In this document: positions 44,138 through 53,246 of the stretch, one piece after another
Layout of the letters: each line of letters begins with the position of its first letter
Position numbering within the stretch: position 1 is the stretch's first letter
Assembly (NCBI RefSeq): GCF_030658505.1
Contig: NZ_JAUTXR010000161.1
Span: 1-64,000, forward strand
Origin: Stenotrophomonas raiganjensis (SeqCode)
GTDB taxonomy: Bacteria; Pseudomonadota; Gammaproteobacteria; Xanthomonadales; Xanthomonadaceae
DNA length: 64,000 nt
Direction of reading: 5' to 3'
Notes under the pieces: model-generated
Databases searched by the model: none
The model's input: the letters and a program-made list of their open reading frames with translations, nothing else
What the model was told of the DNA's origin: nothing
Program-made: the position numbers and the translations under genes

Positions 44138-44188
44138 CAGGTGCCAACCGTGGTTGGCACAGAAGTGCCGACCAAGGTCGGCTTCTAC
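44138..44188. repeat. REP inverted pair downstream of yraN
   Basis: GCAGGTGCCAACC-GT-GGTTGGCAC followed by GTGCCGACC-AA-GGTCGGC and ending CTAC (44185-44188). It lies between the yraN stop and the start of the YdjM-like gene, both on the minus strand. Confidence 0.8.
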
Positions 44189-44206
44189 CAGAGCGGATGG
44201 TATCCA

Positions 44207-44575
44207 TCAGCACTCATCCAGCCGGAACGCATCACGCAGCCACCGCAGCTGCGGCGGCTCACCCGTGGCGTCGACCACATCAAACCGGCACGGCGCATTG
44301 GCCAGCGCGGGGTTGTCCTGCAGGTACAGTTGCGCGGCATGGGCCAGGCGCCGGCACTTGCGAGTGTCTACTGAAGCGGCGCCGCCACCGAAATCGGATC
44401 GCGCGCGGTAGCGCACTTCCACGAACACCACGGTGCCGGCATCGTCCATCACCAGGTCCAGTTCACCGCCGCGATAGCGCACATTGCGCGCACGCGGCTG
44501 CAGTCCGGCCTGTTGCAGATGCTGCTCGGCGGCCGCTTCCACCGCCGAGCCCCGTTGGCTGCGCTCAGCGACCAC
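44207..44575 (-). CDS. yraN: YraN family protein (UPF0102), nuclease-fold
   Basis: 122 residues from GTG 44575, overlapping the lpoA stop by 11 bp. The family core is complete: [53 protein letters not shown] and [18 protein letters not shown], with the E-L-D-L and V-E-V-[KR] residues of a Holliday-junction-resolvase-like fold. Biochemical role is still unsettled in the family. The lpoA-yraN order and the divergent rsmI are conserved in gammaproteobacteria. Confidence 0.92.
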   Translation of the reverse strand: MVAERSQRGSAVEAAAEQHLQQAGLQPRARNVRYRGGELDLVMDDAGTVVFVEVRYRARSDFGGGAASVDTRKCRRLAHAAQLYLQDNPALANAPCRFDVVDATGEPPQLRWLRDAFRLDEC

Positions 44576-46298
44576 CGACGATCGGCATCGGCCGGCCGCC
44601 ATTGAAGGTGGACCAGGCCGGCTGGCGCAGGATGTTGCCGTTGCTGTCCAGGAACAGGGTGCCGGTGGCGCCGTCCAGGCCGCCTTCGTTGGACAGCTTG
44701 TCCAGGTAGGCGGTGATCTTCCAGGCATCGGCGCCGAAGGCGAACAGGCGGCCGGCGGCACCGCGTGCGCTCGGCAGGGTGCTGGCCACCTGGCTGGCCG
44801 ACGGCAGGCCGGACACGCTGCGTACGTTCCAGGCTTCGTTCGGGTAGACGATGCCGTCCAGCGCCACGTCTTCTTCCACCTTGCCGCTGCCGACGGTCAG
44901 CTGCGAGGTGCCGACGCGGGTGGCGCCACCGGCACCGGCCAGCGCCAGCTGCGGCGCCAGCAGGCGCGCCTGCGGCGCACGCACGGCCAGGAACACGGCG
45001 TCCACCTGGCCGGCGTTGCGCACCTGCGCGCCGACATCGCCGACGGCATCGGTGACGCCGATCGTGGCCACCACCTGGCCTCCGCGCTGGGCGAAGCGCT
45101 GGGCGAAGGCGGCAGCGGCGCGGCGGCCGGTGTCGTCGGCGCTGTTGATCACCAGCGCCTTGCCGCGCTCGCGGCCGCGCAGGTACTCGGCGGCGACGAT
45201 GCCGTCGTCTTCCGGTGCCAGCGAGAAACCGGCGCTGCCGGCCGGCGGCGCGTCCTTGCCGCGGTTCAGCGCCAGCACCGGCACCTGCAGCTGCTGGCGG
45301 CCGTACACCGCGTCCACTTCGTCGCGGCCCAGCGGACCGACCACGAAGTCGACACCGGAGGCGACGGCCTTGTCGTACGCCGCCAGGGCGCCGGCCGGGG
45401 TACCGGCGGTATCGAAGAAGTTGATGTCGGGGCGGCGGCGGCTTTCACCGTAGTAGGCGGCCAGCAGGCCATCACGCACCGGCTGCGCGGCGGTGGCCAG
45501 GCGGCCGCTGAGCGGCAGCAGCACCGCCAGCCTGGCCGGCGGACGGTAACCATCGCTCATCGCCGGTGGGCGCTTGCTGGTATCGAACTGGGCCGCGCCA
45601 TCGCGGTCGAACGGGCGCGGCAGCGGCAGGCCACGCGCGATCAGCGCACGGCCGGCGAAGTTGTACAGCGGGTCGTTGGCCGGCAGCGCGGCGGCGCGGC
45701 TGCGCAGCGTGGCATCGTCGAGGGTGCCGAGCAGGCCGGAGATGGCGGCCTGGTTTTCGTTGCGGGCGCTGCCGGTCAGGCCGGCATGGGCGCGAGCCCG
45801 CTCGTTGGCGGCACCGAAGGCATCGCCGGTGGCCTGCAGGGCCTGGGCGCGGGCCAGCAGCCAGCGCGTGCGCAGGCTGGCGGCAACACTGTCGGCATGG
45901 TCCTTCAGCAGTGCCAGTGCCTGCGCCGGCTGCTTGTCGGCCAGCGCCAGCTCGGCGCCGGTCAGCTGGTAGCGCTGCAGGCTGGCACCGGACAGCTGGC
46001 GGGCGCTGAGCTGGCCCACCAGGCTGCGCGCACGGGCGCCGTCACCGGCCAGGTGCCAGGCCCAGGCGGCGTCGGCCAGCGCGTTGCTGCGGGCGCCGCC
46101 GCGCAGGGTGGCGGCCAGGCCTTCCAGCTGCAGTGCGGCGTCGCGCGGCTTGCCCTGTTCGATCAACGCCAGCGCCTGGCTCTGGGCCGGCGAATCGGGC
46201 GTGCTGGTCAGGCTGGTGGTGGCACAGCCGGCCAGCAGCATCAACGACAACGACAGGGCGGAGATCCGTGCGGCGGGCTTGTTCATGATCGGGTCCAT
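44565..46298 (-). CDS. lpoA: Penicillin-binding protein activator LpoA (LppC family) lipoprotein
   Basis: 577 residues. The lipoprotein signal has lipobox LLAGC with Cys25. The N-terminal half is TPR-like helices ([21 protein letters not shown]...). The C-terminal half is a periplasmic-binding-protein fold, starting [29 protein letters not shown] and including [30 protein letters not shown]. It spans from the outer membrane to activate PBP1A transpeptidation. The start is ATG 46298 or ATG 46286. Divergent from rsmI across a ~55-bp gap. Confidence 0.92.
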   Translation of the reverse strand: MDPIMNKPAARISALSLSLMLLAGCATTSLTSTPDSPAQSQALALIEQGKPRDAALQLEGLAATLRGGARSNALADAAWAWHLAGDGARARSLVGQLSARQLSGASLQRYQLTGAELALADKQPAQALALLKDHADSVAASLRTRWLLARAQALQATGDAFGAANERARAHAGLTGSARNENQAAISGLLGTLDDATLRSRAAALPANDPLYNFAGRALIARGLPLPRPFDRDGAAQFDTSKRPPAMSDGYRPPARLAVLLPLSGRLATAAQPVRDGLLAAYYGESRRRPDINFFDTAGTPAGALAAYDKAVASGVDFVVGPLGRDEVDAVYGRQQLQVPVLALNRGKDAPPAGSAGFSLAPEDDGIVAAEYLRGRERGKALVINSADDTGRRAAAAFAQRFAQRGGQVVATIGVTDAVGDVGAQVRNAGQVDAVFLAVRAPQARLLAPQLALAGAGGATRVGTSQLTVGSGKVEEDVALDGIVYPNEAWNVRSVSGLPSASQVASTLPSARGAAGRLFAFGADAWKITAYLDKLSNEGGLDGATGTLFLDSNGNILRQPAWSTFNGGRPMPIVGGR

Positions 46299-46367
46299 GC
46301 GATGAGGGCAGCGGCCTTGGCCGGGTACACGCTACGATTCTACCCTTGCCCTGTGAGTACCGCTGAA

Positions 46368-47186
46368 ATGAGTGTGCCAACCCTGTACGTCGTCGCCACC
46401 CCGATCGGCAACCTGGCCGATCTGAGCCCGCGCGCGCAGGAGGTGCTGCGTTCGGTGGCGGCCATCTGTGCCGAAGACACCCGCCGCAGCGGCCAGTTGC
46501 TGTCCCATTTCGGCATCCAGCAGCCGTTGGTGGCGCTGCACGAGCACAACGAAGAGGCGCTGGCCCAGCGCCTGGTCTCGCGCCTGCAGGCCGGTGAATC
46601 GCTGGCGCTGGTCAGCGATGCCGGTACGCCGCTGGTCAGCGATCCCGGTTTCCGGCTGGTGCGCGCCGCCCGCGCCGCCGGCATCAAGGTCAGCCCGATT
46701 CCGGGTGCCTGCGCCGCCATCGCCGCGCTGAGCGTGGCCGGCCTGCCCAGCGACCGTTTCAGCTTCGAGGGTTTCCTGCCGGCCAAGGCCAGCGGCCGCC
46801 GCGACCGCCTGCAGGCGCTGGCCGGCGAAGTGCGCACGATGGTGTTCTACGAGTCGTCGCACCGTATTGCCGAGTCGCTGGCTGACATGGCGGCGATTTT
46901 CGGTGGCGAGCGCCCGGCAGTGCTGGCCCGCGAGCTGACCAAGCTGTTCGAGACCGTGATTGATGGCGACCTGGCGGCTCTGCTGGCGAAGGTGGAAGCT
47001 GACGAGAACCAGCGCAAGGGCGAGTTCGTGGTGATGGTGCAGGGCGCCGGCGACGACGAGGAAGCGCAGCTGGCGTATGGTCGCCGCGTCTACGCGAAGC
47101 TGAGCGAGCACCTGCCACCGTCGACCGCTGCCAAGCTGGCTGCTGAGTTGACCGGCGCGCCGCGCAAGGCGCTGTACGGAAGCTGA
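46368..47186 (+). CDS. rsmI: 16S rRNA (cytidine(1402)-2'-O)-methyltransferase
   Basis: 272 residues. ATG 46368 gives MSVPTLYVVATPIGNLADLS; an in-frame GTG 46353 is possible. SAM-dependent tetrapyrrole-methylase fold: ATPIGNL, CAEDTRRSGQLL, LVSDAGTPLVSDPGFRLV and SPIPGACAAIAALSVAGLP, all RsmI marks. It methylates C1402 of 16S rRNA with RsmH, which is encoded about 3 kb downstream. TACGAT at 46333-46338 is a possible -10. Confidence 0.96.
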   Translation: MSVPTLYVVATPIGNLADLSPRAQEVLRSVAAICAEDTRRSGQLLSHFGIQQPLVALHEHNEEALAQRLVSRLQAGESLALVSDAGTPLVSDPGFRLVRAARAAGIKVSPIPGACAAIAALSVAGLPSDRFSFEGFLPAKASGRRDRLQALAGEVRTMVFYESSHRIAESLADMAAIFGGERPAVLARELTKLFETVIDGDLAALLAKVEADENQRKGEFVVMVQGAGDDEEAQLAYGRRVYAKLSEHLPPSTAAKLAAELTGAPRKALYGS

Positions 47187-47253
47187 TGGATCGTGCGGGC
47201 CGGGGTCCGCACCCGACAAATCGGAATCCGCACCCACCAGGGCAGCGGAATCC

Positions 47254-47280
47254 GTAGATCCACGCCATGCGTGGGCGGAT
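47254..47280. repeat. SMAG REP (GTAGATCCACGCCATGCGTGG type)
   Basis: GTAG 47254-47257 with ATCCACGC-CAT-GCGTGGG, between rsmI and the RNase P RNA promoter. A related CCACGCATGGCGTGG lies at 47704-47718. Confidence 0.7.
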
Positions 47281-47325
47281 GAACCGCACGCCGCGATCGG
47301 CACGGCAGGAAAAGCGCGTGTACGC

Positions 47326-47331
47326 TAGAAT
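47326..47331 (+). promoter_or_regulatory. -10 box of the RNase P RNA gene
   Basis: TAGAAT ends 7 bp before the predicted 5' end of the RNA. No strong -35 was seen 17 bp upstream. Confidence 0.65.
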
Positions 47332-47338
47332 ACGCGCT

Positions 47339-47700
47339 GGCGGAGCCGGCCAGACAGTCGCGTCATCCCTTCGGGGGTGCCGAGGAAAGTCCGGGCTCCA
47401 TAGGGCAAGGTGCCAGGTAACGCCTGGGCGGCGCAAGCCGACGGAAAGTGCAACAGAAAGATACCGCCTACGTCTTCTTCGGAAGGCCGGTAAGGGTGAA
47501 ATGGTGCGGTAAGAGCGCACCGCGAGTCTGGCAACAGACCGGCACGGCAAACCCCACCTGGAGCAAGACCAAATAGGGATCCTTTGGCGCGGCCCGCGTT
47601 GGATCCGGGTAGGTTGCTTGAGCGTTGCGGTGACGTAACGCCTAGAGGAATGACTGTCCACGACAGAACCCGGCTTATCGGCCGGCTCCGCCTCCTTCTT
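47339..47700 (+). ncRNA. rnpB: RNase P RNA (M1, class A)
   Basis: About 360 nt. P1 pairs GGCGGAGCCGGCC (47339-47351) with GGCCGGCTCCGCC (47680-47692). The conserved core is easy to see: GAGGAAAGTCCGGGCTCCATAGGGCA, ACGGAAAGTGCAACAGAAAG, GGTAAGGGTGAAATGGTGCGGTAAGAGCGCACCG, GGCAAACCCCAC, and the 3' strand TAGAGGAATGACTGTCCACGACAGAACCCGGCTTATCGG. It is the catalytic RNA that matures tRNA 5' ends. A pyrimidine-rich tail (CTCCTTCTTCTTCC) follows P1 and may help termination. Confidence 0.98.
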
Positions 47701-47703
47701 CTT

Positions 47704-47772
47704 CCACGCATGGCGTGGAGCTGCCGTGATTGCGGGGCCGGATCCCTTTCCTGAGGAAAGGGATCCGACCCC
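47704..47772. repeat. Palindromes including GGGGTC...GACCCC family, copy 3
   Basis: CCACGCATGGCGTGG (47704-47718), then a 39-bp unit (47734-47772) with GATCCCTTTCC/GGAAAGGGATC arms. It lies between rnpB and the 3' end of the minus-strand DM13 gene. Confidence 0.75.
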
Positions 47773-47781
47773 ATGCCCTGC

Positions 47782-48261
47782 TCAGCCCGGCGTGCGGTAC
47801 TGCCCCGCGGAAATGAATTGCGAGAAGCGTTCGCACCACACCACCACCGTGGTGTAGTCGTCCACATCCACGTTCTCGGGCACGTCCACCAGGAAGCGGT
47901 TGAAGGTTTTCACCTCGCCGATGCGCTGGGCCTGTGCCTTGATCTTGAGGAAATCAGCCTTGTTGTCGACGAAGTCGCGGACCAGGTACACCTTGTAGTC
48001 AGGGCCCGGGCCCATCTTGCCGTCGAAGGCGACCTGGCGCGCGCTGACGCTGACCTTGCCTTCGGCCCAATGCACCGCATCGCTGCCCTTGAGGTCGCGA
48101 CGGAAGGTCGTGCGGTAGGTGGCGTCGGTCATGGCGGCCTGCACCTGTGCGACCGGCGGGTCGTCGGGGGCGATCAGGATCGGCAGCAGATAGACGCCCA
48201 GGCCGAAGCCAAGGCCGAGGGTGAGCAGGTGGGTGGCAAGCAGGATGAGGATGCGGCGCAT
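47782..48261 (-). CDS. DM13-domain membrane-anchored protein
   Basis: 159 residues from ATG 48261, with AAGGAGG upstream. An N-terminal hydrophobic anchor (ILILLATHLLTLGLGFGLGVYLLPILI) leads one DM13 domain: FRRDLKGSDAVHWAEGKVSVS, DYKVYLVRDFVDNKADF, GEVKTFNRFLVDVP and a final VVVWCERFSQFISAGQY with the domain's conserved Cys. DM13 domains are thought to take part in electron transfer or redox chemistry; the bacterial role is unclear. Single gene. Confidence 0.85.
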   Translation of the reverse strand: MRRILILLATHLLTLGLGFGLGVYLLPILIAPDDPPVAQVQAAMTDATYRTTFRRDLKGSDAVHWAEGKVSVSARQVAFDGKMGPGPDYKVYLVRDFVDNKADFLKIKAQAQRIGEVKTFNRFLVDVPENVDVDDYTTVVVWCERFSQFISAGQYRTPG

Positions 48262-48497
48262 GGGGCCTCCTTGTGGGTGTGGATCGCGCGGCAGGGCGCC
48301 GGGCACGACCACCCTGGGAGGTTGGCGGCGACATTTATAGACACAGTGCCAAACGCGAAAAGGGCACAGTGGGCGGGCTGGAATGCCGGAACCCCTGTGG
48401 CACGGGCACATTGCGGTCGGGGCTGGAAGCTGAATGACGTTTCGAACCTGGTGCGAAGATGACTGCCGTCGCGTGGATCGCGACAACGCGATGCCCG

Positions 48498-48612
48498 GTA
48501 GTGCCGGCCGCTGGCCGGCAGCTTCATGGCGCATCCGAAGATCCAGAGGTTGCCGGCCAGCGGCCGGCACGACCCCGCTGGCAAGAGAATCCGCCCAGCG
48601 GCCGGCACGACC
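48498..48612. repeat. SMAG REP cluster (two facing units plus a third arm)
   Basis: GTAG (48498) with GTGCCGGCC-GCT-GGCCGGCA, a mirrored TGCCGGCC-AGC-GGCCGGCAC ending CGAC, and a third CAGCGGCCGGCACGAC arm. They fill much of the 354-bp gap (48262-48615) between the DM13 and NRDE genes. The remainder shows no gene. Confidence 0.75.
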
Positions 48613-48615
48613 CGG

Positions 48616-49392
48616 TCAGAAAATGACGTGGCTCTGTCCGCGTGGTACGCCCTGCGGGCCGAACCGACGCTCATGGATCTCGCCGTGGCCGTCAGCATCG
48701 ATCAGCAGCACGGTGCTGGCGCGGGTGCCGTAGTCATCGCCACGGATGAAGGCCGGGCTCAGCCAGCGCTCGCGTTCCAGGCCGATGCCGGTGTCGGGCA
48801 GTTCGCTGTCGGCGGGGCGGTGTTCGTCGGCCAGGGCCTCCCAGAGTGGGGCCAGGTCCGGTTCGCGTTGCGAAGGGGATCTGGCCCCGTCTTCCTGCAG
48901 CCAGGCTTCAAGCGCGGCCATCAGCCGGCGGGTCTTCGGCCAGGGCGCATCCAGTGCGCCGTTGGACATGCCGTGCACGCCGGGGCCCAGGCTCTGGCGT
49001 TCGGCCGGGTGGTTGCCCAGGTACTCCAGGCGGTCGCGATCGGCCAGCAGCAGGTTGAACGGGGCGTAGGCGCCAGCCACGCTCGCCAACCGCTCGATAT
49101 GCACGGCCGCCGGCTCGCGGCCGCGCAGGAAGTCGGCCACCAGTGCGCCCCGCGACGGCCCGGTCTGGGCGGCCAGCGGATCGCGGACATTGGTGACCAC
49201 CGCCATCCGGCCGCCGGCACCGACGCCGGCCCAGCCACCGCCGGAGCGCAGGTCGCGCCCCCCGATGACGGATGTCTCATCCTGCCAGGGGGCCAGCGCC
49301 GCCGTCGGGCGGGCGTGGAACTCATCACGGTTGCCGGTCATCACCAGCCGCCAGCGCGGGTGGTGCATCCAGCCAAGAGCGAGCAGGCACAT
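48616..49392 (-). CDS. NRDE (TANGO2-like) family protein
   Basis: 258 residues from ATG 49392 (MCLLALGWMHHPRWRLVMTGNRDEFHARP). The N-terminal Cys2 (possible Ntn-type nucleophile) and GNRDEFHARPT motif define the NRDE family. Other landmarks are GGRDLRSGGGWAGVGAGGRMAVVTNVR, the family's GGTWLG-like block, and SRGALVADFL. Related to eukaryotic TANGO2. Molecular role uncertain. Divergent from the dcw cluster. Confidence 0.9.
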   Translation of the reverse strand: MCLLALGWMHHPRWRLVMTGNRDEFHARPTAALAPWQDETSVIGGRDLRSGGGWAGVGAGGRMAVVTNVRDPLAAQTGPSRGALVADFLRGREPAAVHIERLASVAGAYAPFNLLLADRDRLEYLGNHPAERQSLGPGVHGMSNGALDAPWPKTRRLMAALEAWLQEDGARSPSQREPDLAPLWEALADEHRPADSELPDTGIGLERERWLSPAFIRGDDYGTRASTVLLIDADGHGEIHERRFGPQGVPRGQSHVIF

Positions 49393-49528
49393 GGCTTCAT
49401 TGTGCACGGTTTGCGCAGTCTGGCGCCGCTTCCAGCCCATTCCGGATGAATGCGCGGCCGATGTTTCACGCCCCCTGCACGCCCCTGAACTTCCGTTCAA
49501 TCTCAAAAATTGAGACGGATCAGCAACT

Positions 49529-49537
49529 TGTGGATAA
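49529..49537 (-). promoter_or_regulatory. Perfect DnaA box upstream of mraZ
   Basis: TTATCCACA on the minus strand (TGTGGATAA on plus) matches the strict DnaA consensus. It lies 70 bp upstream of the mraZ -35. The rest of the 323-bp gap (49393-49715) has the promoter below and no gene. Confidence 0.6.
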
Positions 49538-49607
49538 GCCTTGAACAATTCTCTAAAGGTTGTTGCAAGCCATTGATGCGGCTGGCGATTTCCCTGCGGA
49601 AAAGGTG

Positions 49608-49670
49608 TTGACAACCCTCGGCCCGCTGCTAAGGTGGGCATCAGAGGGAAATCCGGGTGTTTTGTGGGTT
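49608..49670 (+). promoter_or_regulatory. mraZ (dcw cluster) promoter with candidate MraZ operator
   Basis: TTGACA (49608-49613), 16 bp, then TAAGGT (49630-49635). From the -10 onward GGG triplets recur about once per helical turn (49636, 49646, 49655, 49666; TGGGC, AGGGA, CGGGT, TGGGT), resembling the TGGGN direct repeats bound by MraZ in E. coli. Predicted to drive, and be repressed at, the whole cluster. Confidence 0.7.
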
Positions 49671-49715
49671 TTCGTGGTTCAATGTTTCACCGGGCGAAGG
49701 ATAGGTGCACGCGTC

Positions 49716-50162
49716 GTGTTCCAGGGCGAGACGGCCATCACAGTTGACGACAAAGGGCGCATGGCGGTTCCCACCGCTTACCGCGACCTCGTCGCGCGCG
49801 CCAGCAACAACCGTCTCGTGCTGACCTACAACCCGTTCGAAGCCGGCTGCCTGTGGCTGTACGCAGAGTCGGAATGGGAGCGGGTCCGCGACGATGTGAT
49901 GTCCAAGCCCAACACCCAGCGCGTCGTGCGCCTGTTGCAGCAGAAGCTGGTCGGCTCGGCCGCCCATCTGGAGCTGGACGGCAACGGTCGCATCAGCATC
50001 CCCGCCAGCCACCGCGGTGCGGTGGGCATTGAGAAGAAGGCGGTATTGCTCGGTATGGGCGACAAGTTCGAATTGTGGAGCGAGCAGGCGCATCGGGCCC
50101 TGATCCAGCAGACGTTGTCTGACGAGGATCTGGGTGATGGGTTGCTCGACCTGAAGTTGTGA
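49716..50162 (+). CDS. mraZ: Transcriptional regulator MraZ
   Basis: 148 residues from GTG 49716, giving [28 protein letters not shown] lies 14 bp upstream. Two SpoVT/AbrB-like repeats carry [14 protein letters not shown] and [13 protein letters not shown]. It is a ring-forming DNA-binding protein that represses its own cluster. First gene of the dcw cluster; it overlaps the possible GTG start of rsmH. Confidence 0.95.
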   Translation: MFQGETAITVDDKGRMAVPTAYRDLVARASNNRLVLTYNPFEAGCLWLYAESEWERVRDDVMSKPNTQRVVRLLQQKLVGSAAHLELDGNGRISIPASHRGAVGIEKKAVLLGMGDKFELWSEQAHRALIQQTLSDEDLGDGLLDLKL

Positions 50163-50176
50163 GCCGGGGTGCCCGG

Positions 50177-51145
50177 ATGCGCCCAGAAGCGCAGACCGGT
50201 CACCTTCCGGTGTCGCAGTCGCCGGCGGTGCACCTGCCGGTCCTGTACACCCAGGTCCTTGAAGGCCTGAGGGTGATCGAAAACGGACGTTATCTGGATG
50301 GCACGTTCGGTCGTGGCGGTCATGCACGTGGCGTGCTCACCCAGCTCGGTCCCGAGGGGCGCCTGCTGGTCATGGACAAGGATCCGGAAGCCATCGCCGT
50401 TGCCGAGCGCGATTTCGCGCCGGACCCGCGCGTGTCCATCTTCCGTGGCAGCTTCGCCCAGCTGCTGCAGTGGGATGCGACGGCCGAAGGCCTGGATGGC
50501 GTGCTGTTCGACCTCGGCGTGTCGTCGCCGCAGCTGGATGTGGCCGAACGTGGCTTCAGCTTCGGCAAGGACGGCCCGCTGGACATGCGCATGGACCCGG
50601 ACAGCGGTGAAAGCGCTGCGCAGTGGATCAACCGCGTTGAAGAGCGCGAGATTGCCGATGTGCTGTGGACCTACGGCGAAGAGCGGCAGAGCCGGCGCAT
50701 CGCCCGCGCCATCGTGGCCCGCCGCGACAAGCAGCCGTTCTCCCGCACCGCCGAACTGGCCGAGCTGATCGCCTCGGTGATGCCGCGTGGAAAGGACAAG
50801 ATCCACCCGGCCACGCGCAGCTTCCAGGCCATCCGCATCCACATCAACCGCGAGCTGGCCGATCTGGAAGCCGGTCTTGATGCGGCGGTGGAACGGCTCA
50901 AGCCCGGTGGCCGGCTGGCGGTGATCAGCTTCCACTCGCTGGAAGACCGCATCGTCAAGCAGTACATGAACCGCCTGGCCAAGGCGCCGCCGGCCAACCG
51001 CCGCCTGCCCGAGGCGGTCGCGTTCGTGCCGACGCTGGACCTGATCGGCGGCGCCATCAAGGCCACCGACGAAGAGCTGGCCGCCAACCCGCGCGCCCGC
51101 AGCGCCGTGCTGCGCGTGGCCCAGAAGCGGGAGGCCGACGCATGA
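50177..51145 (+). CDS. rsmH: 16S rRNA (cytosine(1402)-N4)-methyltransferase
   Basis: 322 residues from ATG 50177 (GGGG 7 bp upstream); GTG 50159, overlapping the mraZ stop, is an alternative. Marks: [13 protein letters not shown], the SAM site [34 protein letters not shown] and [12 protein letters not shown], with a C-terminal [18 protein letters not shown]. It modifies C1402 of 16S rRNA in partnership with RsmI. ATGA overlap with ftsL. Confidence 0.97.
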   Translation: MRPEAQTGHLPVSQSPAVHLPVLYTQVLEGLRVIENGRYLDGTFGRGGHARGVLTQLGPEGRLLVMDKDPEAIAVAERDFAPDPRVSIFRGSFAQLLQWDATAEGLDGVLFDLGVSSPQLDVAERGFSFGKDGPLDMRMDPDSGESAAQWINRVEEREIADVLWTYGEERQSRRIARAIVARRDKQPFSRTAELAELIASVMPRGKDKIHPATRSFQAIRIHINRELADLEAGLDAAVERLKPGGRLAVISFHSLEDRIVKQYMNRLAKAPPANRRLPEAVAFVPTLDLIGGAIKATDEELAANPRARSAVLRVAQKREADA

Positions 51146-51405
51146 GCCGGCTGCTGCTGATCATCCTGCTGGCCTCGACCGTGGCCTCGGCGATCGGCGT
51201 CGTGTTCGTGCGCCACCGTCACCGGCAGACGTTCATCGAACTGTCGCGGGCCGAGCGCAAGCGCGATGACATCAACCTCGAATTCGGCCGCCTGCAGCTG
51301 GAACAGGCCACCCTGGCCGAAGCCAACCGTGTCGATCGCATCGCCCGCGAGAAGCTCGGCATGAAGTTCCCCGAGGCCGCCGACATCGTGGTGGTGCGCC
51401 CATGA
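51142..51405 (+). CDS. ftsL: Cell division protein FtsL
   Basis: 87 residues. A single N-terminal membrane helix ([22 protein letters not shown]) leads a periplasmic coiled coil ([42 protein letters not shown]). It forms the FtsQLB divisome complex. Position between rsmH and ftsI confirms the call despite weak sequence conservation. ATGA overlap with ftsI. Confidence 0.95.
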   Translation: MSRLLLIILLASTVASAIGVVFVRHRHRQTFIELSRAERKRDDINLEFGRLQLEQATLAEANRVDRIAREKLGMKFPEAADIVVVRP

Positions 51406-53246
51406 GCAAGACCGGCCGTAACCGTCCGCGCAATGCCTTCAATCTGCGCCAGCGCCTGCGCTGGGTGGCGTTGGCGCTCGGCCTGTGCTCGGTGTCGCTG
51501 GTCGGCCGCGCGGCGTACGTGCAGATCATCAACAGCGACTTCTACCAGCGCCAGGGCGAGGCCCGCTACCTGCGCGAGCTGCCGATCAAGACCTCGCGCG
51601 GCATGATCACCGACCGCAACGGCGAGCCGCTGGCAGTGTCCACCCCGGTCGCTTCGATCTGGGTCAACCCGCAGGACCTGCTGCGTTCGCCCGAGCGCAT
51701 CCCCGAGCTGGCCCAGGCGGTCGGCATGTCGGTGGATGAGCTGAGCAGCCGCCTGTCGCAGAAGTCGGACAAGGAGTTCATGTACCTGCGTCGCCGGATC
51801 AATCCGGACGAGGCAGAAAAGGTGGTCGCGCTGAAGATTCCGGGCGTGGCGGCTCAGCGCGAGTTCCGCCGCTTCTACCCGCAGGGTGAAGCGATGGCGC
51901 ACGTGCTGGGCTTCACCAACATCGACGACCGCGGCCAGGAAGGCCTGGAGCTGGCGTTCGACGAATGGTTGCGCGGCAAGGCCGGTGCGAAGCGGGTGAT
52001 CCGCAACCGCAAGGGTGAAACCGTCGAGAGCGATCTGCTGCGCGCCGCTGAGCCGGGCAAGGACCTGACCCTCAGCATCGACCGGCGCATCCAGTACCTG
52101 GCGTTCAAGGAACTGCGCAACGCGCTGGTGGCCAACAAGGCGGCTGGCGGCTCGATGGTGATCATGGACGTGACCACCGGCGAGATCCTGGCCATGGTCA
52201 ACCTGCCGACCTACAACCCGAATTCGCTGACCGGCGCGCTGCCCGATGCGCGCCGCAACCGTGCCGTGACCGACCTGGTCGAGCCGGGTTCGACGATGAA
52301 GCCGTTGACCATCGCCACTGCGCTGCAGGCCGGTGCGGTGACCAAGGACACCGTCATCGATACCAACCCGGGCTACATGCAGGTGGCCCGCTTCACCATC
52401 CGCGACGTGCCGCGCAACAACGGCGTGTTGAACGTGACCGGTGTGATCACCCGCAGCTCCAACATCGGCGCGGCCAAGGTTGCGGCGAAGATGCCGGACC
52501 AGGTGTTCTACGACGGTGTGCGCCGCTTCGGCTACGGCTCGGTGCCGCACAGTGGCTTCCCGGGTGAATCCGGTGGCGTGGTGCGGCGCCCGGCCAACTG
52601 GGATGGTGCCACCAAGACCACCATGTCCTACGGCTATGGCCTGAATGTCACTCCGCTGCAGATCGCTACCGCCTATTCGGCGCTGGCCAATGGCGGCAAG
52701 CTGATCGCGCCGACTTTCGTCAAGGGCCAGCGCAACGAGGCGCATCAGATCATCGATGAGAGCGTCGCCAGGCAGGTGGTGGCGATGATGGAAACGGTAG
52801 TCACCCAGGGCGGCGCCAAGCAGGCGGCAGTGCTGGGCTACCGCGTGGCCGGCAAGACCGGTACCGCGCGCAAGACCGGCCCGGGTGGTTACGAGCGTGG
52901 CCATTACAACGCGTTGTTTGCCGGCGTGGTGCCGGCCACCAATCCGCGCTTCGCCACTGTCATCGTCATCAACGACCCGCAGGCTGGCAAGTTCTACGGC
53001 GGCCTGGTGTCGGCGCCGGTCTACCACAACGTGATGGAAGGCACCCTGCGCCTGATGGACGTGCCGCTGGACGACCTGCAGTCGTGGCTGGCCGCACAGC
53101 AGTCCGGCAAGGTTGGCCATTCGGCGTCGATCCTGCCCGCGCCGCCGGCCGAAGCTGCGCTGCCGGTGGATGCCGCCGCTGAATTCGACGCTGCGCTGCC
53201 CAGCGCGCAAGCCCAGACGCCGCCCGCTACGGGAGGCACGCAATGA
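51402..53246 (+). CDS. ftsI: Peptidoglycan D,D-transpeptidase FtsI (PBP3)
   Basis: 614 residues. A short cytoplasmic arm and one membrane helix ([23 protein letters not shown]) lead the PBP dimerisation domain ([25 protein letters not shown]) and the transpeptidase domain with STMK (Ser297-Lys300), SSN (352-354) and KTG (485-487). The C-terminus has an Ala/Pro-rich tail ([24 protein letters not shown]). Septal crosslinking enzyme and beta-lactam target. ATGA overlap with murE. Confidence 0.97.
   Translation: MSKTGRNRPRNAFNLRQRLRWVALALGLCSVSLVGRAAYVQIINSDFYQRQGEARYLRELPIKTSRGMITDRNGEPLAVSTPVASIWVNPQDLLRSPERIPELAQAVGMSVDELSSRLSQKSDKEFMYLRRRINPDEAEKVVALKIPGVAAQREFRRFYPQGEAMAHVLGFTNIDDRGQEGLELAFDEWLRGKAGAKRVIRNRKGETVESDLLRAAEPGKDLTLSIDRRIQYLAFKELRNALVANKAAGGSMVIMDVTTGEILAMVNLPTYNPNSLTGALPDARRNRAVTDLVEPGSTMKPLTIATALQAGAVTKDTVIDTNPGYMQVARFTIRDVPRNNGVLNVTGVITRSSNIGAAKVAAKMPDQVFYDGVRRFGYGSVPHSGFPGESGGVVRRPANWDGATKTTMSYGYGLNVTPLQIATAYSALANGGKLIAPTFVKGQRNEAHQIIDESVARQVVAMMETVVTQGGAKQAAVLGYRVAGKTGTARKTGPGGYERGHYNALFAGVVPATNPRFATVIVINDPQAGKFYGGLVSAPVYHNVMEGTLRLMDVPLDDLQSWLAAQQSGKVGHSASILPAPPAEAALPVDAAAEFDAALPSAQAQTPPATGGTQ

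Noticed and set aside
44484..46352. Long upstream extension of the rsmI frame
   Set aside because: It is antisense to lpoA, whose lipobox and domains are clear. RsmI homologues begin near VATPIGNL, so a start at 46368 (or 46353) is used.
47267..47512. 81-codon frame over the RNase P RNA
   Set aside because: The sequence is the conserved rnpB core with matching P1 ends; no ribosome site or protein similarity.
49529..49537. Replication origin signal
   Set aside because: A single DnaA box without a box cluster, AT-rich unwinding region or dnaA/gyrB neighbours does not make an oriC.
48616..49641. N-terminally extended NRDE protein starting at 49641
   Set aside because: The extension crosses the mraZ promoter region. 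The family begins MCxxx with the Cys at position 2, which ATG 49392 provides.
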